Source of the DNA: Chondrosia reniformis
Taxonomy: Eukaryota; Porifera; Demospongiae; Chondrillida; Chondrillidae
Direction of reading: 5' to 3'
Length of the DNA stretch: 64,000 nucleotides
Assembly (NCBI GenBank): GCA_947172415.1
Contig: OX359190.1
Location: 1,736,001-1,800,000, forward strand
Within the stretch, counting starts at the first letter, position 1; each line of letters starts with the position of its first letter. Under the pieces are notes generated by a model. The model saw only the letters and a list, made by a program, of their open reading frames with translations, was not told the origin of the DNA and searched no databases. The position numbers and the translations under genes are program-made. Below are positions 11,801-22,400 of the stretch, piece by piece.

Positions 11801-12427
11801 TACATATTACAATCAAAAGTAAAACAGATCCCTCAATTTCATGTGCCAGTGAGTATGGGCCAAGTACTCACAAACGATTAAAGATTCCCAGGGTCACTGA
11901 TGAAGGGTTGGCCCAGTGGAGAAGAAGAAAAGTAAAAGGAGAAAACCTCTTGTATCCTCGTCCAAAGTTTATAGGTTTTACTCTGGGTTAGGTTACTTAT
12001 GCACATGTGAAGTTTTAAGGAAGACATTGTATGTTTGTTTAGCGACCTGTATCTATGAAGAATTATCAAAAACGTTTGCAAAGGATTGAGCAACATGATA
12101 AGAAAATAAAAGATAGATTGTCTCAACTTGGAATTGAGTATGACTTCCCAAGTGTTGTGAGTATGCATAAGAACTCACATAATATATAATGCATTTACAT
12201 AATATATAATACATAAGAACTCATATAATATATAATGAATTTACATAATGTATAATACATAAGAACTCATATAATATATGATGCATTTACATAATATATA
12301 ATACATACATAAGAACTCTCAATAGATAATTTATTGTAACTATTGTATACTTAATATACTGCTGTAGAGCGCTGCATCTTTTAAAGTTTCGCAACACACC
12401 AGATTCACAAGCTCTGATGATGAATGA
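5828..12427 (+). CDS. NIFK: NIFK / MKI67IP-like nucleolar RRM protein
   Basis: This nucleolar RNA-binding protein is the orthologue of animal NIFK and yeast Nop15, which act in 60S subunit (ITS2) processing. Six exons: 5828-5890, 6299-6442, 7306-7414, 11346-11455, 12043-12156, 12368-12427, all GT/AG with matching phase, about 199 residues (human is longer). The N terminus is basic (SRKKRKTK). One RRM spans exons 2-4: RNP2 is VIYIGHI, RNP1 is KGYAFVEF, followed by [15 protein letters not shown]. Exon 5 gives the family signature IEYDFPS (human IDYDFPS). The last exon ends SSDDE then TGA. The human Ki-67 FHA-binding extension seems absent; the tail is very short. Intron 3 (7415-11345) is almost wholly a minisatellite, yet its donor (GTATGAGT) and acceptor are intact. 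The ORF starting at 6146 is intron sequence running into exon 2. Confidence 0.95.
6511..6720. repeat. Dispersed repeat headed by an ATTC microsatellite, NIFK intron 2
   Basis: A (CATT)n tract is followed by TTAACCAGGAAAGCCCCAT, a sequence type that I recall as a dispersed element in many animals. No coding sequence. The right boundary is uncertain. Confidence 0.5.
6965..7130. mobile_element. R2 hairpin element, NIFK intron 2
   Basis: It begins GGAATAAGGATTTCTTCTAA, then has the TTTGAGCATCTAAAAACGCA arm and a centre that reads on the minus strand CTGAAGA ... GAAAC. The right arm is mostly lost. Related copies are at 17140, 17365, 27583 and 47612. Confidence 0.65.
7437..11310. repeat. 3.9-kb array of a 17-bp unit (about 227 copies) in NIFK intron 3
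   Basis: The unit is ACCACCTCTCTAATGTG with two common variants (AGTGTG and AATATG in place of AATGTG); period 17, almost no indels. The variants are not random. Long pure AGTGTG blocks (about 7918-8380 and 9250-10080) alternate with mixed blocks, and one mixed pattern recurs 1632 bp (96 units) downstream. The last few units (11240-11310) degrade to GATCATCTCTC forms. Confidence 0.98.
11875..11980 (+). mobile_element. R1 fragment with internal deletion, NIFK intron 4
   Basis: It carries CCCAGGGTCACTGATGAAGG joined directly to TGGCCCAGTGGAGAAG. The bases between stem II and the ribozyme cleavage site are missing, so the right edge of the deletion is the predicted cleavage site. It continues into the TCGTCCAAAG part of R1. 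Confidence 0.7.
12170..12312. repeat. Short AT-rich tandem repeat, NIFK intron 5
   Basis: Three to four imperfect units of ACATAAGAACTCATATAATA plus ATAATGCATTTACATAATAT-type sequence. Confidence 0.8.
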
Positions 12428-12659
12428 CTTTGCAAACCTCATTCAGTAGTTGATACAACTTCCTGTTGCTGTTGTGATGTATTTTTATTTGAAAAATTAA
12501 TAATCTAACACACCATTTGTTAACATGTCCTTCAAATCGTCACTGTCACCAGCTGTAATTACAATGGAACATACTCTCTCTCTCTCTCTCTCCAAGTCGA
12601 ACAAGAACAGCCGTAGCAGTGCTCTTTTTTTCATGTCCTCTGGAGACTTAGTAGCACAT

Positions 12660-12905
12660 GTACACATACTAGATTTAGCATAGAGAGCCAAGGATTCACA
12701 GAAGATCAAGATTAAGAAAAAGACAGACTCCCAGGATCACTGATGAAGGGTGGAATTCCCAGAAACGGCTGTCTGACCCAGTTGGAGAAGAAGATGAAAG
12801 AAGGGAAAGGAAGGAAGAAAAGACTCCTGTATCTTCATCCAAAGCTCTCTTCAGGTTTAGTTCCCCTAGGCATATAGCATGTAGGAATCTTAGATTTTTC
12901 ATGTA
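12660..12905 (+). mobile_element. R1 hammerhead element, full-length type
   Basis: It starts near CTAGATTTAGCATAGAGAGC, passes through the hammerhead motif and ends near TTAGATTTTTCATGTA. Opposite in orientation to the next R1 copy 120 bp downstream. Non-coding. Confidence 0.85.
12734..12779 (+). ncRNA. Hammerhead ribozyme motif (R1 copy)
   Basis: GGATCA, CTGATGA, GGG/CCC stem II, GAAAC, helix III ACGGCTGT (one G-U pair), GTC cleavage triplet, then TGACCC. All core bases are intact. Confidence 0.78.
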
Positions 12906-13023
12906 CAGGGACTCTACAGATCGGTAGATACACGACCAAGGGCAAAATGTGGTGTCCCTGAAGTTACATTTGTACATGTTAATATGTAACAGTAACATGT
13001 ATAAAATTCACCTCCCCACAACA

Positions 13024-13155
13024 CATGAAAAATCTAAGATGCCATTTTCCTACATGCTATGCCTATTCTGTAAAAGAGCCTATAGGGGAACTAAACCTGA
13101 AGAGAGCTGTGGATGAGGATACAGGAGTCCTTTTCCCTTCTTCTCCACTGGGTCA
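13024..13155 (-). mobile_element. R1 copy starting exactly at the cleavage site
   Basis: Read on the minus strand the copy begins TGACCCAGTGGAGAAG at 13155, the base predicted to follow hammerhead cleavage, preceded by unrelated sequence. It runs to the usual R1 end (AGATTTTTCATG). Confidence 0.8.
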
Positions 13156-13417
13156 TGCTTTGACCAACAACCCACCTGACAATTGATGGCATTACTGTGT
13201 GTATTCCTTGAAAACTGGCCTATTGTCACTATGTGATACGCTAGTGTCACTAATACTGTTTAAAAATGAACCAGTATTACAAAAATATAAGCAGTGTCAT
13301 ATGCAAAAAACAGATGTATTATGGTCATACCCAATTTCATGTTTGTTTGGGTTTATATGTAATAGGAACAATAAAATATATACATATATAGAGGTAGTAC
13401 AAAGAAGAGGAGTAATA

Positions 13418-16400
13418 CTAAAAAGAGACAACTGTCCTTTCATTTAACAACTTCAATCCATCTCTTGTCATTGATAAAGAAACATCTAATCTAAAAAGAA
13501 AAAAAGAGAAAAAAGGCTATATTATAGAATGAACAAGTATTTAAAAGTAATTGAGTAATATGGATGATCGGTGTGAAATTATGAAAACAACTGTTACGTA
13601 TATTGAGGGAATTTTAGGATTGGTTCTAAAAATAAAATGAACATTACTTCCTAGATGTTCAAAAAGACTACAAATGAGCCGTATCAAAGATTGGCACAGT
13701 TAGAAAAGAAATCCCTATCATCTAGCCAAACAAGCTTGACTAACCAAAAGCAATCCAAGTGTTCATAAATGATGCCCGAAAGCAAGTTTCTACTGTAAAA
13801 CAAACCTTTGAATCCATTCATCTGAGAGTCCTTCAATATAAACATCTAACTCTTGACATATTTCTTCTACAGTTCTTTTTCTTATAACCCTCCTTGACAG
13901 AAGAGATAATGTAATATACACCACAGCAAGATTAACAAGGACTTGTTCTGTCACATCAACATTCATCTTTGGTTTTGAAACTTGAGAAAACAAAAAGCCA
14001 TTTATGAATCTGAAATGGGAATGGAAGCAGAAGGGAAAGACAAGATTGGGTAAATGTACGTATGTGTAGATAGGAAAGCTACGTATTAGTGTAATATAAT
14101 GAACATTTTTAAAGATAGTACAAATTATTGAAAATGTCCTCAGAACAAATGATTCTATTTTCACCATTGTAGAGAGTTAAGCTAAAACACGTGACATGTG
14201 AAACTCAAAAAATGGTGGAAAATTTTTGGTTAGCTTGCGGAAAACACTAAATTATAGTCCAGGTGAAAATTTCTCGCTATATGGTAATAATTAAATATAA
14301 TTGTACATACGTATATATACTTACAAGAATTCACATACATTTATAGATGTAGCTGCATGTAAAGTAAAATGGTGTATATATACAGATGTACTGTACATAC
14401 GTATATGTAAGTATATGTACTTTTCTAGGCCTTGTTTCTTTAGCAGAACTTGTAACAGATTTTTACAAGTTTCACTCAAATCCTCTACACTTGACGGCCA
14501 ATTAAGAGAGGGATTCTAATATAAAACACACACACACACATAATATGGTTTGACAGGTGTGAAAAGATGATGTGATGGAAAAAGTGTGTAAATGAAGATA
14601 AAAATGAATTTATTAATTAGTGTCTAATTAAAATGATAATTATTTAATTTATTTAATTAAAATGATAACTTGTACATTTGAAACTTACCAGTTTAATAAA
14701 ATTGGTAGCTTGCTCCAATACTGAATTGAGGCAAATTTTCACCGTTGGGACCATATTTAAGGAAGGATCTGATACTAAATAGAAGAACTGTATTGACCTG
14801 TCAATTACAGCACTCATTATGGGACGGATGTGAGAGAAAGGCTATAATAGAGGATAAGAAGAAGGATGATAAAAAATGGAATCTATTTATGTACCAATAC
14901 AGGACAAATATGCAAGCTAATTAAAGTAGATTTATTGAGCATCGTCAGCGCACTTATTGAATCACTGAATGATCTAGAGATCTTATAATGATAAGACCTC
15001 TAGGTGGAAATAAATGAAAATTCAAATATTGATTATTTGTACTCTGAAGAAGGCCACAGTAAGTGGTCGAAACGTCAGATTGTGAATTAATTGAATTTTC
15101 ATTTGTCGCTGGTTGGAAGAGAGTTACCCCCTGAGTTATGAATTACAACCAACCGAAATCATCACTCCGAAAAGTTTTTAAATAATAGAGTGTAGGTGAT
15201 GAGGCTCATTAAATAGAACCATTGTCTCCTATCATTTTATAAGTTAATGAGTAAATAATGATTTGTTTCAACAAGAAACAAGAGCTGGAGACAGATAAAT
15301 AGATTAGTTCCTGCTTATCTGGCTATTGGACCTATCAGAATTGGACCTGTTCAGTGGAACATCTGGGTTAGTGAAACTCAGTGGCTATCATAGTTAATAT
15401 ATTTGAAAGAATCATCTTTTGACTATTAGAGCGTCTAAAGACGAAAGATGATCCATTCAATAGATAAATTTGAGGCAGTTAGAAGAAATCCTTACTCTAT
15501 TAATACACAGTATTAATAGCTCAATCACATATTATCTAAGAAGGGTTTTCCCCAACTCACAACTGGTGTAGTCCAGGTTTGACTTTTTCTGTAGATAGAG
15601 AGGATTGATTCGACAAGTGGCTCCGTCCCAGTGAACATGGAAGGTCGACGATCATCCTTAAAGGTCAAAACAGCCACCTCTGATAACTGATAGAGCAGTT
15701 TGCATGCTTCTTTCACCAGTCCACTTCCACAAGGCGTTCCCAACCAAATGGACAACATCCTTGGAAGAGGAATTCTCAGTTCTTCCGGAAATGAACCAGA
15801 CAGAACAGCCTCACTTAAAGAATTTAGAACAATCTACAGACATGGGATTAAATAGAAGATACGTTAGTAAGATTAGAGTATATAAAATTGAGGGAAACAT
15901 TGTATGTTATCTTTTGAAAGGATCATCTTTCGAATTTAGAACGTCTAAAAACGAAAGATGATCCTTCTAAAAGATGTGTTCGACAAAGTTAGAAAAATCC
16001 TAATTCCATTAATATTGTACGTATGTGCTGTGTTCCTGATTAGCCTCAGCTACATACACCAATTTCAGGTATGTACAAGTAAAACATTGTGGTTATGGGA
16101 ATAAAGATAAGGCTTAAGGTGTACAGACTACAAGTAAAACATTGTGGTTATGAGAATAAAGATAAGGCTTAAGGTGTACAGACTACAAGTAAGACATTGT
16201 GGTTATGAGAATAAAGATAAGGCTTAAGGTGTACAGACTACAAGTAAAACATTGTGGTTATGAGAATAAAGATAAGGCTTAAGGTGTACAGACTACAAGT
16301 AAAACATTGTGGTTATGAGAATAAAGATAAGGCTTAAGGTGTACAGACTACAAGTAAGACATTGTGGTTATGAGAATAAAGATAAGGCGTAAGGTGTACA

Positions 16401-19400
16401 GACTACAAGTAAAACATTGTGGTTATGAGAATAAAGATAAGGCTTAAGGTGTACAGACTACAAGTAAAACATTGTGGTTATGAGAATAAAGATAAGGCTT
16501 AAGGTGTACAGACTACAAGTAAAACATTGTGGTTATGAGAATAAAGATAAGGCTTAAGGTGTACAGACTAGTATACCGCATTACTAAGGTGTCAAATTCA
16601 AGCAAATCAAAAGATTGCAGAAGAGGTCAAAACTCACAATCTTGCATTCTTTAGACACACAATTCAATTCCCGTATACAGTATTATCATATGTGTACATA
16701 CATACATACGTATGCATATACGTACCCTAGCTATATCTAAAGCAATGGTGACATTTTGAGCAGAATCATTTTGTTTCTGTTTTGTTGTTCTCTTTTTTCC
16801 AGCCTTGCCCTTCTTCTCACTTTCTGAAGATTGAGCCGACGACACCTTCCCTAAAGCACTGCCCAACACTCTGTCACTCCAAACTACATGATCTTCAAAC
16901 GCCTCACAAAATAATTGAGTATGCTACGTAGACACAAAAATGGACGAGTCAATTTGATAAGAATTTGGAAGGCAATCAGCTAGAGACTAAAAATAAACAA
17001 ACAAGTACGTAGCATTATGAAACAACGCTACGGCAAGCTCAACAATTAACTGCCATACGTATTTATAACATAGCAATGAACCTCTATTCTATCAATACAT
17101 CATATACGCAATATGTATGTAGTTGTTGCACAACCTTTTAAGAGGTTCATCTTTCAAACATTTTGAGCATCTACGTAGATGCAGTTGGTTATTATATTGC
17201 AAATGTTAGACATTTTGACCCCAAGGGTCTTCTTCAGTGACTGAAGTTTGAAGGTTTGAAAATTCAAAAGATGAACCTAAGTTTGATGCAATTACATGTA
17301 GAAGAAATCCTTATTCCATTATATATAATTTGTATTATTTGCAAATTCTTAATACAGATGATAGGGATTTCTTCTAACTTTACCAAACTTATCTTTGAGA
17401 GGGTTCATCTTTAGTCTTTTGAGTGTCTAGAGATGCAGTTTGTTTTTCTTGAGAATCAGACTATCAATCATCAATCACTGAAGAAGACCTCCAGGGTTGA
17501 ACCATCTGATTATTAAGAAACAAACTCTGTCTCTAGACACTCAAAAGACAAAAGGTGAACCTTCTTAAAAATACTTAAGTTCTTAAATGTTTGTAAGTAT
17601 GAATAGAAGCGGCCAGTATCTATCATCACATTGCAGGTGTACATGACTCCATACGTACGTATACTGTACCTCTGTAGCTTGTAATAATGTTATTCTCCAG
17701 ATCAGTTCAAAGGAGGTAACGAGAAAATGTCTCTCTTCCTCGCTGCAGGGAGAAGGGCCTAGAACTTTGTGCTCTAACTGAATAGTGCTCTCTTTGAGGA
17801 TATCCTTTAGATACCAAAACTTGCTCAATTGAACAATCTCCCTCAAACACTTGCTATTAGACTACAAAATACGTATGATGAAAATGAAACAATATAATAA
17901 TAATAATTATAGATTGAGAAATAGGAGACTTTAAGATCTAGAACTGATCTTAAAGCTACGATGTTTCATCATATGACTCTGGATGATGAAATATCTAGAT
18001 TTTTCCATATTAGTGGTCAGCCACACTTTTGACTGTACCACTTATCTGCTGATAAGGAAACCACAAGCTTTTTTGCTTTTGGGAGTACGTACTTATTAGC
18101 AGACTAGCCACTCAAACTTCCATCGTATGCCATACTGATGATTCCTAATAAGGATGAAACAGCTGTCTATGGCTTGACCATCTTTTTGAGTGGCTAGGGG
18201 GAGACTCTGGTTCCCATTAAGTGAACTTCGGTTCCGCCCATTAGCTCATTGTGCTCCTCAGGAGACATGAGTGGGCAGGGGTAATACCCAGAGTTCAATG
18301 ATGATGATATAGATTTATGCTTCGTACAGAGCTACGTACGCGCGTATACGCACATACGTACAAACTGAATATGTTTGCATGTGAACATTAAAAACAGTCA
18401 AATTCATACAGGTACAGGTACTTCAGGTATATAATCATGTTAGGGGTATAATATGCATGTACGTACATAAGTACGTATCTACGTATGTATCTATGAATTG
18501 GTTAAGATTTGAGCATCAGTAACACTCGTTATTAATCAACGAATTAAATTAAGGACATTTCAACCCGAATGTCTTCTATAGCAGTAAATGAGGAGGAAGG
18601 CATACAATAAGTATAAATAGAGGGAGGTGACAGGTGATTCTTTGATTAATAATAAGTGTTACTGATGCTCAAATCTTAACCAATTCATTATGAACGTACA
18701 AGTATCCCTTATCTACGTATGTACGTACGTACATATACTGCAAGTAATATAGGTACATATACAGTAAATGAAAAGGGGAGTTTATTGCACTTGAGCCTGT
18801 GCTAGGCTATTGTTGCAAACAATAAACAACTAGCCAAGTAGACGATTGTCACTTGGTTGGTTGGTGTAATTATCCAGTGTTGTTTATTATTTGCATATAC
18901 AGTAAATGTACACATCAAATAACTTACAATTAGAAAATCCAGTAGTTTAAGAGCAACAGTAGGATGTAACATGTGGTGGTAGCTACTATTTGTTGCCACT
19001 TTTTCATCCTTTGTGGTAGCCATTTTCTTCTTTCTTCCTCTTTTTGTAACTCTTCCTTTCCCCTTCTTAGAATGAATAACGCCATCTTCTACAAGAAGAA
19101 CAAAGAACAAGTGAAAACTCCTCAGGACCATCTCATTAACTGAGGAGGCCATTAGTCTACAGATATGAAAAATCTAATACACCATTTTCCTACATGCTAT
19201 GCCTACACTGTAAAAAAAGCCTATAGGGGAACTAAGCCTGGAGAGAGCTTTGGATGGAGATACAAGAGTCTTTTCTTTCTTTTTCCTTCTTTCATCTTCT
19301 TCTCCACTGGGTCAGACAGCCGTTTCTGGGAACTAAGCCTCCACCCTTCATCAGTGATCCTGGGAGTCTTTGTCTTTTTCTTTATCTTGATCTTCTGTGA

Positions 19401-22400
19401 ATCCTTGGCTCTCTATGCTAAATCTAGGGGCCTTATATACACTATTTTGGCGCCAAATACGTATGTACACAAAACATATACGTATGTATCTACATGTAAA
19501 CAGTCGGTCACTGTATAAAACATGAATTATGTAGGGCACTCCAAGATCTGAAAGCTTTGATGTCATCATCATTCAACTCTGGATTTTACCCCCACCATCT
19601 CTTTAATTGGCTAAGGGTCTCAAGAGACTCTGGTTCCCATCAAGCGAACTTCAGTTTTACCCTTTGCTCATTGTGCTCCTCAGGAGACATGAGTGGGCAG
19701 GGGTAATATCCAGAGTTTGACAATGACGTGAAATCATGTATTGTTACATGTTTCATAGTCCAACAGCTGTAATCAGCAAGCGTTTGAGGGAGATTGTTTA
19801 ATTGAGCAAGTTTTGTTATCTAAAGAAGATGCACCTTTGACTTGTTCATCATTTATTGGCGCTGTCTCTCTAGCAGTGTGATCATTTTTTGAAAAACCAC
19901 TCTCCAACCATGTTGCTATCATCTTCAGTACTACGTCTGACTGTTTCCACATCACCATGGCAACCAAATAGGACCCATACTTATGAATGTCATCTCCTGG
20001 CTGTAAGCTCTCAAGAATGGCAATGAATCCACCACTAACAGGGAACCAAAATTAAATACGTACATTATGTACGTATGTATATGAATGTATTGATATCATC
20101 ATCATTGAACTCTGGATAACAGGACCCACACCTATGAAAGCTGTCTATAGCTCGGCCATCTTTTTGAGTGGCTAGGGGGAGACTCTGGTTCCCATCAAGC
20201 GAACTTTGCTCATTGTGCTCCTCAGGAGACATGAGTGGGCAGGGTAATATATCCAGAGTTTAATAATGATGATATCAATGCTTTAAGATCAGTTTTAGAT
20301 CTTAAAGTTCCCTATTTTTCGTACATACGTACCTTATTCTAGAAACAGCTTTATAAGGAAGATATGAAGCCAAAGTGATGGTTGCTAAGCGACAGGGTTC
20401 TTCAGGAAAGCTATTGAAGAGAGTGGGGACACTCGAAGTGAACTCTGAAATCAGTTTGCTTTTCACCTTTTTACTGGAAGGCTAGAGAAGTAAACATATC
20501 ATACGTATGCACATACGTATACATATGTATACACTACATGATGTAAACATATTATGTACATAGGAAAAATTTTCAGGCGGGGCAAACCAGAAATTTTTAT
20601 AGTGGGCGTGGTCAGTGGGTGTGGCTAGCCCTCCCCCACCCTGGTTCTTACACCAGTGAAATAGGGATTGCTGTTTGACAATCAAAACCATTTACATGTA
20701 TTGATTATTAATAATTTCCTAAATAATTGAAAAATTTCAAGTGAAAATTGGCTAAAGCTTGGGGGACAAAACCATTTACAGGGGGGGGAGCGAAATGCCC
20801 ACCCTCAAACCCCCTAAAAAACTGGTATACACTACATGAATATTCTAACACACCATTCCTCTTAAATGTTACATACATCTACGTACATAATTTAGAATAA
20901 AGACTTATAGGAAACTAAATCTAGTGAAAGTTTTGGATGAGGATACAAGAGATTTCTCCTTCTACTCTTCTTCTTCTCCACTGGACCAGACAGCTGTTTC
21001 AGGAAATTCCATCCTTCATCAGTGTCCCTGGGAATCTTCGTCTTCTTCTTGATCTTTTGTGAGTCCTTGGCTCTCTATGGTAAATCTAGGTGTCTTATAG
21101 ACAAAATTTTGGTGCCCATAGTTAAATACATTTCAAGCTTCTAGCCAGCATACATATGTAGACAAACATTTTGAATTTACTACATATAATAGCAGGACTT
21201 TATTTACTATATACATATGTATAGGACTGTATGTATCTGGTGCTTGTAATTTAATGATATTCATTCACCATCTTTAAAAACCACATCAATGAAGATCTAC
21301 TCTGTGTGTACCTTTTCCAATTCTTCAATCTTTCCTTCCCACAGGATGACTATAACCTCAATCAAACCAGCTAGGACTACTGTGGAAATTTCTTCTTCTT
21401 CTTCTTGTTCTTCTTCTCTTTCTTTCTCTTGTTTATCCTCCTTCTTAGCAGATATTCTCAAAAGGTAGCTATTAATTGACAACATAAACCTACCTACAGG
21501 GAGTCACAAGTGCATAAGTACTTCACTGCCAGTTTGCCATTTACCCCATGCATTACAGCTATCTTCTATGACTAATACATAAGTATGTATGTATGTACGG
21601 ACATATGTATACTACTGAAGGGTTAACTGAGCTATTAACTATTAGTTAAAATACAGAGATAGCACATACGTACAAGGATTCACAAAATAAAAATAAAAAG
21701 ATTTCCGGGGTCACTGATGAAGGATGGAATTCCCAGAAACAGCTGTCTGGCCCAGTGGAGCAAAAGAAGAAAGAGAAGACTCCTGTATCCTCATCCAAAG
21801 CTCTTACGAGGTTTAGTTCCCTATAGTCTTTTTACAGAATAGGCACAGCATGTAGGAAAATGATTACGTATGTACGTATATATTCATGTACTGCAGTTGT
21901 AATACACAGTATAATACGTACATAATATACATACGTATGTGTGTATATGTATACATACCAGCTTCAGCTACTGTTAGCTGTTTTAGAGCCTGTTCATAAA
22001 ACCTTCTTGCAGCTGCTGGGTTAGTTTTGATTAAATCTATGCATCGGTCGACCTACGTACAAAAGGTTGACAGGTACAAACATACGTAAGTACATATAAC
22101 AAATGCATACACATACGTAAACAGGCTCGTACATTAATCCTGGGGAGCAAGGGAGAATGCCCCCCATCTATGCAGCCCTGAATGTTTTAGGGTGTGGCAT
22201 TTGGGAGTGTGACATTTGGGGTGTGACACTTGGGGGTGTGGCATTTAGGAGTGTGACACTTGGGGGTGTGGCATTTGGGAGTGTGACACTTGGGGGTGTG
22301 GCATTTGGGAGTGTGACATTTGGGGTGTGGCACTTGGGGGTGTGGCATTTGGGAGTGTGACACTTGGGGGTGTGGCATTTAGGAGTGTGACACTTGGGGG

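Larger units (their letters stand above)
12428..13417. other. Tail-to-tail gap between NIFK and NCAPG2
   Basis: I see no gene here. The gap holds a CT microsatellite (12574-12593), a near full-length R1 element, a second R1 in opposite orientation, and AT-rich sequence. The 70-residue minus ORF at 12497-12709 ends in R1 sequence and has no coding support. Confidence 0.7.

Noticed and set aside
12497-12709. Last exon of NCAPG2 (AGDSDDLKDMLTNGVLDY, stop) after acceptor ATTACAG
   Set aside because: The reading phase does not match exon 22 (a stop arises), its upstream part is R1 sequence, and the acceptor at 13491 gives a phase-compatible end.
12660-12905. R1 as a tRNA-derived SINE
   Set aside because: I found no A-box/B-box pair or tRNA-like head. 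The hammerhead and exact cleavage-site ends explain it better.
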